A DNA stretch of 64,000 nt. Source: Sediminibacterium sp. (lineage in GTDB: Bacteria; Bacteroidota; Bacteroidia; Chitinophagales; Chitinophagaceae). The notes below the pieces were generated by a model. That model ran no database searches. It worked only from the letters and a program-made list of their open reading frames with translations, and was not told the origin of the DNA. Shown one piece after another: positions 27,278 through 35,832 of this stretch (position 1 is the first letter of the stretch; the number at the start of each line of letters is the position of its first letter). The stretch covers positions 186,001 to 250,000 of the forward strand of contig JAFWCB010000002.1 in assembly GCA_017537025.1 (NCBI GenBank). Reading direction: 5' to 3'. A program made the position numbers and the translations under genes.

Positions 27278-28237
27278 ATGCGAATTAACTATATTATTTT
27301 TTTCTTACTGGTGCTGAATACCACTTTTTCCCAAGAAAAAACCAAGGATTTTATCGTTTCGAAATCAGGCAATGCTCCATTCAGGTCTATACAAGATGCC
27401 TTACTTGCAGCACCTTCGAATAGTGATAAACCGATTCGTATTTTTATAAAAAACGGGATATATAGAGAATTAATTACTATTGATGCCAGTAAAAAAAATA
27501 TAAAACTTATTGGAGAAAATAGAGATAGCACTATACTAATATTTAATAATCATGCAGGTACCCGATTGGCTAATGGCGACACATTAAATACCTGGACTTG
27601 TGCTACCGTCTTTATTTATGGAGAAGGGTTTAGTGCGAAAAATATAAGCTTTAGAAATGATGCCGGATTTACTGCTGGTCAGGCTGTTGCTGTGAGAGTA
27701 GAAGCAAATAGGGCTTCTTTTTTTGATTGTAGTTTTATTGGAAATCAAGATGTTTTATTCTTAAGTGGCAGTGGCGTTAAACATTATTTTGATAATTGCT
27801 ATATTGAAGGTACTACCGATTTTATTTTTGGTGCTGCTACTGCTTATTTTAATAAATGCAAAATACACAGTAAAAAGAACTCACATGTTACTGCTGCATC
27901 CACCAATAGTATTATTCCTTATGGATTTGTTTTTAATGAATGTATACTAACTGCCGATAGCAATATTAATAAAGTTTCACTGGGTAGGCCATGGAGCCCC
28001 ACCGCTAGTGTAACGTATATTAATTGTATTATGGGTAAGCATATTGTACCTGAAGGTTGGAATAATTGGAAGAATCCGGCAAATGAAGCAACAGCTCGAT
28101 ATGCGGAATATAATAGTAAAGGAATAGGAGGTATTACTCCAGCGAGAGTATCTTGGGCAAAAGTATTATCAGCTAAAGAAGCTGAACAGTTTACGGTTGA
28201 AAAAGTATTAGGTAATTGGAAACCTTATCTTGAATAA
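27278..28237 (+). CDS. Secreted pectin methylesterase (CE8)
   Basis: This 319-residue enzyme demethylates homogalacturonan so that lyases and GH28 can act. A signal peptide (about 1-18, LVLNTTFSQE) precedes a right-handed beta helix. The CE8 catalytic blocks are intact: GQAVAVRVEANRASFFDCSF, GNQDVLFLS with the acid/base aspartate, GTTDFIFGAATAYF with the nucleophile aspartate, and SLGRPWSP with the arginine. Length matches the bacterial family. It lies third in the enzyme series after susCD and is more canonical than the second CE8 at 33413. Confidence 0.9.
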   Translation: MRINYIIFFLLVLNTTFSQEKTKDFIVSKSGNAPFRSIQDALLAAPSNSDKPIRIFIKNGIYRELITIDASKKNIKLIGENRDSTILIFNNHAGTRLANGDTLNTWTCATVFIYGEGFSAKNISFRNDAGFTAGQAVAVRVEANRASFFDCSFIGNQDVLFLSGSGVKHYFDNCYIEGTTDFIFGAATAYFNKCKIHSKKNSHVTAASTNSIIPYGFVFNECILTADSNINKVSLGRPWSPTASVTYINCIMGKHIVPEGWNNWKNPANEATARYAEYNSKGIGGITPARVSWAKVLSAKEAEQFTVEKVLGNWKPYLE

Positions 28238-28265
28238 TATTCAGGTACTTTAATAAAATACAATA

Positions 28266-28691
28266 ATGAAAAAGCTTTTTTTTATTTTACTATTGGCTGT
28301 ATCAGGCACTATTGTAGCCCAATCCAAAACGGAACAGAAACTAATTATGGCAATTAACCAGTTACATGCAGCTATGATTAGTGGCTCAAGAGAGGCTTTA
28401 AGCGCCATCAGTTCCGAACATTTGAGTTATGGGCATTCCGGTGGTGCAGTAGAAAATAAAGAAGCATTTATCGAAAAAATTGTAAGCGGCAAGTCCGATT
28501 TTATTAGTATTAATACCGAGCAACAAACCATTGATATCATTGATAATGTAGCTTTAGTTAGGCATACGCTAATAGGAGAAACTAACGATAATGGTAAACC
28601 CGGAAGCCTGAAACTTAAAGTATTGCTAGTTTGGAAAAAAGAAAAAGGCGAGTGGAAATTATTGGCCCGCCAGGCTATCAAGCTTACTTAA
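28266..28691 (+). CDS. Secreted SnoaL/NTF2-like protein (DUF4440 type)
   Basis: This 141-residue protein has a signal peptide (MKKLFFILLLAVSGTIVAQS) and an NTF2-like cone fold. EQKLIMAINQLHAAMISGSREAL starts the first helix, then LSYGHSGGAVENKEAF and VWKKEKGEWKLLARQAIKL at the end, as in DUF4440 proteins. It may bind a small ligand or have weak enzyme activity; no catalytic set is evident. It closes the susC operon. Its last 8 bases overlap the end of the convergent LacI gene. Confidence 0.8.
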   Translation: MKKLFFILLLAVSGTIVAQSKTEQKLIMAINQLHAAMISGSREALSAISSEHLSYGHSGGAVENKEAFIEKIVSGKSDFISINTEQQTIDIIDNVALVRHTLIGETNDNGKPGSLKLKVLLVWKKEKGEWKLLARQAIKLT

Positions 28692-29712
28692 TAGAAGATT
28701 CTCTTTCGTGAATTTCAGCAGGTAATACCACAGTTTGAAACTCAGTAACCGCTCGCTTACTTTCTATCATTGATAGCAGTAATTCTGCGGCTTTCTTACC
28801 CATATCACCGGCTGGCTGCCTTACAACAGATAAAGAGGGTGATAATAATTCAGTAAGATCCAAATTAGAGAACCCGATCAATCCAAGTTTTTCCGGTATG
28901 GCTATTTTTTCCTTTTTACAATAACGCATTGCATTCGTAGTAATTTTATCGGAGCAGGCAATTATGGCATCAGGCTTCTTGGTGCTACTCATTAGTTTTT
29001 TCATGGCTACTTCAACTTCATCATATAGCATGCCCCCGTGTGCGCAATACGCTATCAGTTCATCATTTACTTTGATATTATTCTCTTGTAAGGCATCTAT
29101 ATATCCTTGTATCCTCTCTTTTGAAATAGACAAATAAGAAGAGCTGGCAATACAAGCAATATTTTTAAAGCCATTTTTTATTAATTGAGAAGTAGCATCA
29201 TACGCTCCTCGCTTATTATTTACAATTACTTTATGCATTTGCAGTGTTTCCGCTATTCTATCGAAACCCACCATAGCCATTCCTTTATTGTATAAATTAC
29301 TGATAGCGCTGAAGTCATATGTTTCTGCCGACACAGATAAAATAATTCCATCCACACTTCTCGAAGCAAGATAGTTAAGGGCAGAAACTTCCCGCTCATA
29401 ACTCTCTTTACTCTGAGCAATTACCACATTATATCCTCTCTCCTGAGCAACTGATTCTATACCGTTAATAACCTGAGAAAAAAAGCTATTGGCAATCTCA
29501 CTTACCAGTACGCCGATGGAGCTGCTCCTCTTCTCTTTTAAACTTAATGCAATGGGATTGGGGCGGTAATTTGTTTCGCGGGCGTATTGAAGTACTTTTT
29601 CCTTTGTTTCAGGGCTAATTTCATAACTATCTCTAAGCGCCCGGCTAACCGTAGAAGTCGACAAACCAAGGGCCTTAGCAATATCTTTTATCGTTACAGC
29701 TTCAAACTTCAT
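28684..29712 (-). CDS. LacI-family transcriptional regulator of the pectin locus
   Basis: This 342-residue regulator has an N-terminal helix-turn-helix (VTIKDIAKALGLSTSTVSRA, residues 6-25) with the hinge YRPNPIALSLKEKRS, followed by a periplasmic-binding-protein-like sensor domain (about 62-335: IGVLVSEIANSFFSQVINGI, GLIGFSNLDLTELLSPSLS). Effector is unknown; uronates or 2-keto-3-deoxygluconate would fit its position. It lies between the two pectin operons and is divergent from the second. Box 29761-29779 lies 49 bases upstream of its start, so it may also control itself. Confidence 0.92.
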   Translation of the reverse strand: MKFEAVTIKDIAKALGLSTSTVSRALRDSYEISPETKEKVLQYARETNYRPNPIALSLKEKRSSSIGVLVSEIANSFFSQVINGIESVAQERGYNVVIAQSKESYEREVSALNYLASRSVDGIILSVSAETYDFSAISNLYNKGMAMVGFDRIAETLQMHKVIVNNKRGAYDATSQLIKNGFKNIACIASSSYLSISKERIQGYIDALQENNIKVNDELIAYCAHGGMLYDEVEVAMKKLMSSTKKPDAIIACSDKITTNAMRYCKKEKIAIPEKLGLIGFSNLDLTELLSPSLSVVRQPAGDMGKKAAELLLSMIESKRAVTEFQTVVLPAEIHERESSIK

Positions 29713-29760
29713 ACGACTTTTTTTAGCAATGCTCTAATGTACAAAAAAATGGTATCATTC

Positions 29761-29779
29761 CCGGTATCGATTGCGTAAA
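29761..29779 (+). promoter_or_regulatory. Candidate LacI-type operator between lacI and the GH28 operon
   Basis: CCGGTATCGATTGCGTAAA matches 17 of 19 bases of the susC box. Its core CGGTATCGATTGCG fits CGnnATCGATnnCG, a CG-centred palindrome. TTGCG to TAGACTTG spacing is identical to that before susC. Its position in the 147-base divergent region allows control of both the regulator gene and the GH28 operon. Confidence 0.65.
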
Positions 29780-29819
29780 AAATCCCTTGCAAAAAGGGAC
29801 AGTAGTGCAAAATACTAAG

Positions 29820-29827
29820 TAGACTTG
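29820..29827 (+). promoter_or_regulatory. Candidate -7 element of the GH28-uronate operon
   Basis: TAGACTTG is the same octamer as before susC, again followed by TAT, 32 bases before ATG 29860. It deviates from TAnnTTTG at one position. The conserved placement relative to the operator box is better evidence than the match itself. Confidence 0.5.
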
Positions 29828-29859
29828 TATATCGTAAAGCCTTGCCAAAGCTGAATTAT

Positions 29860-31509
29860 ATGAAAAAATACGGCCTCTTTTTTTCTACACTCTTTTTTTT
29901 ACAGATTGTTATTGCACAGAAAAGAAATTTTACAGTAGCTACTACCTTCTTTAAAAAAGATACCATTAATATTATTTCGCTGGGAGCCATTGGAGATGGG
30001 TATCAGTTACAAACCAATACTATTAATAAAGCCATTCAATTGCAGCATCAAAAAGGAGGCGGTGTAGTACTGATACCGGCAGGTATATGGTTAACCGGCC
30101 CAATCGATTTGCTGAGTAATGTCAATTTGCATCTTGCTAAAAACGCATTGCTACTCTTTACAAATGATTTTTCCCAGTACCCATTAGTAGCTTCATCCTT
30201 TGAAGGTGTGGATGCTGCCAGATGTAAATCTCCGATTACTGCTGAAGGCGCAACTAATATCGGAATTACCGGTAACGGTATTGTGAATGGTAACGGGCAT
30301 TTTTGGCGGCCAATAAAAAAAGATAAGTTATCAGATGGGGAATGGAAAAAACATTTGAAAGTATATGGGGGTGCTTTAAGTGAGGATAAAAAAACATGGT
30401 ACCCTTCTGCCAGCGCTGCTCAAGCTGCAGCAAGTAAAGTAACAGGTAAACTGGTTGATGGTAAAAAACCAAGTGATTTTGAAAGTATCCGAGATTTCCT
30501 TCGCCCACATTTATTACGTATCAATAATTGTAAAAAAGTTTTAATTGAAGGTGTAACTTTTGAGAACTCTCCTTTTTGGACTACCCATTTTGTAGTATCA
30601 ACAGATATCACTATCAAAAATGTAAAAGTGAAAAATCCATGGTATGGCACAAATACGGATGCTGTTGATCTAGAGAGTTGTAAAAATGTGCTGATGGAAG
30701 ATTGTGTTTTCGATACTGGCGACGATGGCATTACCATTAAAAGCGGCAGAGATGAAGATGGAAGGAAGAGAGGTATACCTACCGAAAATGTGCACGTTAA
30801 AAATTGTACGGTATATCATGCTCATGGAGGTTTTGTGGTAGGTAGTGAAATGAGTGGCGGAGTAAGGAATATTTATGTTGAAGATTGTAATTTTATTGGA
30901 TCTGATATTGGGCTCCGCTTTAAAACAGTAAGAGGAAGAGGAGGTGTAGTAGAAAATATTTATGCGAAAAATATTCGAATGAAAGATATACCGGGAGAAG
31001 CTATCTTATTTGATATGTATTACGCTGCGGTAGACCCTGCAGTCGTTTCTACCGATAAAAAAGTGCCTGTTATGGCTGTTGAGCAGCCGGTTACTGTTGC
31101 CACACCGGTATTCAGAAATATGCAATTCGATAATATTTATTGTAATGGAGCCGCTAAAGCCGTTTTTGTAAGAGGTATTCCTGAAATGCCCGTACAAAAT
31201 ATTGCGTTTAATAATCTACTCATTCAAGCCGAAGAGGGTATCGACATTCAAGAAGCTAAAAATATAAAATTTACTAACACAGCTATTTATACAAAAAAAC
31301 AAGACCCATTAATTTATATTTTAAATGCGAATGGTTGCAGTTTTAATAAACTTCAATTCAGTAATAATACCCGGCAGTTATTCTTATTACATGGATCTAA
31401 AACAAGCGGTATTTCCATCAATAATACAGTAACTGAACAAGTTACTACCATTGTAGAAGGAGGATATGGGGTTGCTGAAACAGTTGTAAACGCGCTGATA
31501 AAAAAATAG
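29860..31509 (+). CDS. Secreted polygalacturonase (GH28)
   Basis: This 549-residue enzyme hydrolyses galacturonan or rhamnogalacturonan chains. ATG 29860 yields a signal peptide (MKKYGLFFSTLFFLQIVIAQ); the ORF opening 18 bases earlier does not. The parallel beta helix holds the GH28 catalytic blocks in order: NTDAVDLESC, TGDDGITIKSG and AHGGFVVGSEMSGG, then LRFKTVRGRGG, a variant of the RIK block. The first aspartate and the DD pair are intact. It opens a 12-gene run whose members are spaced by -23 to +9 bases, so one transcript through galK is likely. Confidence 0.92.
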   Translation: MKKYGLFFSTLFFLQIVIAQKRNFTVATTFFKKDTINIISLGAIGDGYQLQTNTINKAIQLQHQKGGGVVLIPAGIWLTGPIDLLSNVNLHLAKNALLLFTNDFSQYPLVASSFEGVDAARCKSPITAEGATNIGITGNGIVNGNGHFWRPIKKDKLSDGEWKKHLKVYGGALSEDKKTWYPSASAAQAAASKVTGKLVDGKKPSDFESIRDFLRPHLLRINNCKKVLIEGVTFENSPFWTTHFVVSTDITIKNVKVKNPWYGTNTDAVDLESCKNVLMEDCVFDTGDDGITIKSGRDEDGRKRGIPTENVHVKNCTVYHAHGGFVVGSEMSGGVRNIYVEDCNFIGSDIGLRFKTVRGRGGVVENIYAKNIRMKDIPGEAILFDMYYAAVDPAVVSTDKKVPVMAVEQPVTVATPVFRNMQFDNIYCNGAAKAVFVRGIPEMPVQNIAFNNLLIQAEEGIDIQEAKNIKFTNTAIYTKKQDPLIYILNANGCSFNKLQFSNNTRQLFLLHGSKTSGISINNTVTEQVTTIVEGGYGVAETVVNALIKK

Positions 31510-31510
31510 C

Positions 31511-33412
31511 ATGAAGAAATTTAGCTTAGTTCTTGGGATGATATTTTTTATCTGTACAGTTCATGCACAGCCTATTTCGTATGCAGATGGTATCATTAAA
31601 ACCGTTATGAAAACTTGGCCTGATTCCTTTGCTGTAAAACCAGGCGGTAAAGCCCGTTGGGCTTATGATCAGGGTGTTATTTTAAAAGGAGTTGAGGCTG
31701 CTTGGAAACTTACCGGTAAAGGGGAATACTTTAATTATATCCAACATAGTATGGATTACTATGTAAAAGATAATGGTACTATTTATGATTATAAACCTGA
31801 TGAATATAATATCGATCATATTAATAATGGTAAGCTTCTTTTACGCTTATACACTGTTACTGGTAAAGAGAAGTATAAAAAAGCTGCCGATTTATTAAGA
31901 AAACAACTACAAACACATCCACGTACTAAAGGGGGGAATTTTTGGCATAAGAAAATCTATCCTAATCAGGTTTGGTTAGATGGTTTATATATGGGGCAAC
32001 CCTTTTACGCTGAATATGCTTCATTATTTAATGATACAGCTGCTTTTACTGATATCATTCATCAGTTTGTTACAATTGAAAATAAAACAAGAGATCCTAA
32101 AACCGGTTTATTATATCATGCATGGGATGAGAGTTTACAGCAACAATGGGCTAATAAAGTAAATGGGTTGTCGCCCCATATATGGGCAAGAGCTATGGGC
32201 TGGTATGGGATGGCACTGGTAGATGCACTTGACTATATTCCGGCTACATACCCTAACAGAAATTTGTTGATACAGATTTTAAAAAGATACGCCGAAGCAG
32301 TTATTGCTGTTCAAGATAAAAAAGATGGTTTATGGTTCGATTTATTGGATGTAACGGATGATAAAAGAAATTATAAGGAAGCTTCAGCTTCTTCCATGTT
32401 CGTTTATACTTTACTAAAAGGAATTAGGAAAGGATATTTAGCTCCAATATATGCTCAAAATGCAAAGAAAGGATACGATGGAATCATTCACACATTTATC
32501 AAAAATGAAAATAACCAAACCAACTTATATGGTACTGTAAGTGTGTCTGGATTGGGTGGAAACCCATACAGGAGTGGAACTGCAGATTATTATTTTAGTG
32601 AACCTGTAGTTATGAACGACCCGAAAGGAGTTGGGGCATTTATTCAATGCAGTGTAGAAATGCAAATGGCAATGGCCCCGAAAATTGGTAGCGGTAAAAC
32701 GGTTTTATTAGATCGGTTTTTTAATAATGAAAGAAGAAAGGATGCTAGTGGTAATAACGAGCGTTGGCACTATATCTGGGAAGAATGGGATAATGGAGGT
32801 TTTGGATTATGGGGATACCAATTCGAGCTGTATGGTTCAACATTAGTTTCTTTAGATGACGCTCCTTCTCCTGCAAACTTGTTGAAAGCTAGTGTATATA
32901 TTATTGTTGATCCCGATCATATAAAAGACAATCCCTCTCCACATTATATAAATGATCAGCATGCAAATGCAATTACTAATTGGGTGAAAAATGGGGGTAG
33001 GCTAGTATTAATGGCCAATGATAGTAGTAATTGCGATTTAGCCCACACCAATATACTGGCTAAAAAATTAGGTTTTGAGTTCTCTAACCTAAGTGTCAAT
33101 ATGGTTAAAGGAAGTGAGTATGAAACAGGGCTTGTATTACCCGTACCTAACAATGAGATTTTTAAAAAAGATACAAGGATGTATGTAAAAGAGTTGAGTG
33201 TTCTGAATATACCTAATAAAAAAGCAGTTGTAGCAAAAACTCCCGATGGTCGTTTTGATGTAATGGCGGCTTTTTCATTTGGGAAAGGGAAAGTTTTTGT
33301 TATTGGAGATCCTTGGTTATATAACGAGTATACAGATGGAAGAAAATTACCTGTACAGTTTAATAATTTTGAAGCTATGCAGGTGCTTACTAAATGGCTA
33401 TTAAAGAAATAA
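31511..33412 (+). CDS. Unsaturated rhamnogalacturonyl hydrolase (GH105) with extra C-terminal domain
   Basis: This 633-residue protein removes the unsaturated uronate from the end of lyase products. A signal peptide ends at HAQ20. The GH105 alpha/alpha barrel covers about 22-440 and has IDHINNGK (D102) and WLDGLYMGQPFYAEY (D157), matching the aspartates of YteR-like enzymes, and WARAMGWYGMALVDAL. Residues about 455-633 form a second domain with NWVKNGGRLVLMANDSSNCD and FGKGKVFVIGDPWLYNEY, resembling the DUF4350/glutamine-amidotransferase-like fold; this part is not needed by minimal GH105 enzymes. Released unsaturated galacturonate would feed KduI and KduD downstream. Confidence 0.9.
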   Translation: MKKFSLVLGMIFFICTVHAQPISYADGIIKTVMKTWPDSFAVKPGGKARWAYDQGVILKGVEAAWKLTGKGEYFNYIQHSMDYYVKDNGTIYDYKPDEYNIDHINNGKLLLRLYTVTGKEKYKKAADLLRKQLQTHPRTKGGNFWHKKIYPNQVWLDGLYMGQPFYAEYASLFNDTAAFTDIIHQFVTIENKTRDPKTGLLYHAWDESLQQQWANKVNGLSPHIWARAMGWYGMALVDALDYIPATYPNRNLLIQILKRYAEAVIAVQDKKDGLWFDLLDVTDDKRNYKEASASSMFVYTLLKGIRKGYLAPIYAQNAKKGYDGIIHTFIKNENNQTNLYGTVSVSGLGGNPYRSGTADYYFSEPVVMNDPKGVGAFIQCSVEMQMAMAPKIGSGKTVLLDRFFNNERRKDASGNNERWHYIWEEWDNGGFGLWGYQFELYGSTLVSLDDAPSPANLLKASVYIIVDPDHIKDNPSPHYINDQHANAITNWVKNGGRLVLMANDSSNCDLAHTNILAKKLGFEFSNLSVNMVKGSEYETGLVLPVPNNEIFKKDTRMYVKELSVLNIPNKKAVVAKTPDGRFDVMAAFSFGKGKVFVIGDPWLYNEYTDGRKLPVQFNNFEAMQVLTKWLLKK

Positions 33413-34429
33413 TTGAAAAAGCTGTTAACTATATTAGGAAGTTTTTTTGTTTTGCTTACTTATGGTGAAGATGGTAAAGTATTGATCGTTTCTAAAAGTG
33501 ATCCATCTACTTTTCATTCTATACAAGCTGCCATTAATAGTATTTCTGAAGCTTCTACATTTCCGATTACTATTTTCATTAAAAAAGGAATTTATAAAGA
33601 GAAAATATATATCAAAAAAAGTCATTTAGTTTTTAAGGGCGAAAACAGAGAGGAGGTAATTATTGAGCAAACCATTGCTCGAGATGAATGGCGGTGTACA
33701 AACCCTAGTGATTGGGGTGTAGCGACTGTAAATATTGATTCTTGTTCAGATATTCAATTTGAAAATCTTACTGTTATTAATAATTATGGTAAACAAAACC
33801 TAAGCGATAGAACTGTCAGCTGTTTAAATGACAGTACCGGAAAAAAAATAATTCGATCTAATAGTCATCAAATGGCTGTCAGAAGTTTTGCTGCAACGCG
33901 GCTCCAGTTTAAGCATTGCCGATTTGTGGCATATGGTGGCGATACAATGAGCCCATGGAATACAAATGATGGTATGTTTTATTTTAAAGACTGTATTATG
34001 GAGGGTGGCGTAGATTTATTTTGCCCACGTGGCTGGTCGCTCGCTGAAAATTGCTTGTTTATTGCTAATACGGGTCCTGCTATTATTTGGCATGATGGTT
34101 CAGTGCATGAGTCATCAAAAACCGTATTAAAGAATTGTAGATTCGAAGGGTATGATGGGTTTAAACTAGGGCGATATCATAGAGATGCTCAGTTTTATTT
34201 AATAAACTGCTCTTTTGCCGCAAATATGGCTAATGAAGATATTTACCTGGTACCAACATCTAATACGGTTCTATGGGGTAGGAGAGTGTATTATTATAAT
34301 TGTAAAAAAGATGGTCAACAATTCGGCTGGTATGCCAATAATACTCAAACGAGTAAAGAAAATATATCGCCAGATAGGATTGACGCAAGTTGGGTATTTG
34401 AAAATAAATGGAATCCAGTAATAAACTAA
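33413..34429 (+). CDS. Divergent pectin methylesterase-like protein (CE8), TTG start
   Basis: This 338-residue protein is a second CE8-type beta-helix protein. TTG at 33413 directly follows the GH105 stop and is supported by the signal peptide it gives (KKLLTILGSFFVLLTYG). Expected catalytic positions can be aligned: YGGDTMSPW for the acid/base aspartate (the preceding Q is G), EGGVDLFCPRG for the nucleophile aspartate and LGRYHRDAQF for the arginine. The loops around them differ from the canonical enzyme at 27278, so substrate preference may differ. A role in removing methyl groups from shorter or decorated oligomers is a guess. Confidence 0.82.
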   Translation: MKKLLTILGSFFVLLTYGEDGKVLIVSKSDPSTFHSIQAAINSISEASTFPITIFIKKGIYKEKIYIKKSHLVFKGENREEVIIEQTIARDEWRCTNPSDWGVATVNIDSCSDIQFENLTVINNYGKQNLSDRTVSCLNDSTGKKIIRSNSHQMAVRSFAATRLQFKHCRFVAYGGDTMSPWNTNDGMFYFKDCIMEGGVDLFCPRGWSLAENCLFIANTGPAIIWHDGSVHESSKTVLKNCRFEGYDGFKLGRYHRDAQFYLINCSFAANMANEDIYLVPTSNTVLWGRRVYYYNCKKDGQQFGWYANNTQTSKENISPDRIDASWVFENKWNPVIN

Positions 34430-34431
34430 AT

Positions 34432-35832
34432 ATGCAGTTAAGTAAAGCCATATTACATACTATCAACCACGAAACTGTTCAAGTTCCGCCTGCCTATTTA
34501 TTTGATTTACCGGAGCGTATCATACAATTTGGTACAGGGGTTCTATTAAGAGGATTACCTGATTATTTTATACATCATGCTAATATTAATAATGCTTTTA
34601 ATGGTAGGGTTGTAGTAGTGAAATCCACAGCTGTTGGCCAAACAGATGCATTCGATGTACAGGATGGGTTATTTACGCACTGTATAGAAGGCATTAAGGA
34701 TGGAAAGCAAGTTCAAGATTTTTTTATTAATAGTAGTATAAGTCGGGTTCTAGCAGCTAACAAAGAATGGATTTCAATACTTCAACTGGCGGAACAAAAG
34801 CAAATCAATATTATTTTTTCTAACGTTACCGAAGCTGGTTTTGTTTCAGATATCAATGATCGTATTACAGATGAGGTACCTAAAAGCTTTCCGGGTAAAT
34901 TATTAGCATTATTATATAAACGCTATGTTCATTTCAATGGGGCTTTGGATGCGGGGTATATTATTTTACCAACCGAATTAATTCCGGATAATGGTACTAA
35001 ACTCTTTGAAATGATAAAAGAGTTGGCCATGGTAAATCAACTACCGGTATTATTCATTGATTGGTTAAAGGATGCAAATGATTTTTGCAACACATTAGTA
35101 GACAGAATTGTACCGGGTAAATTACCTGCGGAGAGGCAAATACAAGTGAATAAAAATCTAGGATATGATGATGAGCTGATGATTGTTAGTGAGCCTTATG
35201 CACTATGGGCGATTGAAAGTAATCAACCAAGAACAAAAGATATACTTTCATTTGCTAACCAACCGGGTATAGTAGTAGTTCCTTCTATTGTTAAGTATAG
35301 GGAGCTCAAGCTTCGCTTGCTCAATGGTACACATACATTTAGCTGTGCCATTGCCCATTTAATGGGCTTTGAAACAGTTAAAGATGCTATGCAACATGTT
35401 GCTTTCTATAATTATATCAAAAAATTGATGCATCAGGAAATTATTCCCTGTTTACTTAGTCATGATATTGCTTTCGATGAAGCAATAAATTTTGCAAATG
35501 ATGTTATCGATCGCTTTAAAAATCCTTATTTGGCGCATCGTTGGGAAAGTATTATGGTAGATATTCATACAAAAATGAAGACGCGTAATATTCCCCTAAT
35601 TGAAAAATTTCTTATTCAGTATAAAACGGCTCCAACGTGTATGGCTTTAGGATATGCCGCTTATATTGCAGCTACAGGCCCATCTGTAAGTTTTCCCTGG
35701 GATCATGTAGTAGATGATACGAAGCTTTTTGAAGAAAAAGTAGTTGACTATATAAATGCAATAAAACAGTCTGGTATAGTCATATGCTTAGAGAAATTGA
35801 CGCTAACAAAAGAGATTATACATGAGTCATAG
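34432..35832 (+). CDS. uxaB: Tagaturonate reductase
   Basis: UxaB reduces D-tagaturonate to D-altronate with NADH, the second step of galacturonate breakdown. This 466-residue protein is of the mannitol dehydrogenase family: RIIQFGTGVLLRGLPDYFI holds the N-terminal NAD-binding loop, and YRELKLRLLNGTHTFSCAIA carries the lysine/asparagine/histidine block of the active site. ATG 34432 leaves a 2-base gap from the CE8 stop; an earlier ATG at 34408 would overlap it by 22 bases. It precedes uxaA with an 11-base overlap. Length is close to the usual 480 residues. Confidence 0.93.
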   Translation: MQLSKAILHTINHETVQVPPAYLFDLPERIIQFGTGVLLRGLPDYFIHHANINNAFNGRVVVVKSTAVGQTDAFDVQDGLFTHCIEGIKDGKQVQDFFINSSISRVLAANKEWISILQLAEQKQINIIFSNVTEAGFVSDINDRITDEVPKSFPGKLLALLYKRYVHFNGALDAGYIILPTELIPDNGTKLFEMIKELAMVNQLPVLFIDWLKDANDFCNTLVDRIVPGKLPAERQIQVNKNLGYDDELMIVSEPYALWAIESNQPRTKDILSFANQPGIVVVPSIVKYRELKLRLLNGTHTFSCAIAHLMGFETVKDAMQHVAFYNYIKKLMHQEIIPCLLSHDIAFDEAINFANDVIDRFKNPYLAHRWESIMVDIHTKMKTRNIPLIEKFLIQYKTAPTCMALGYAAYIAATGPSVSFPWDHVVDDTKLFEEKVVDYINAIKQSGIVICLEKLTLTKEIIHES

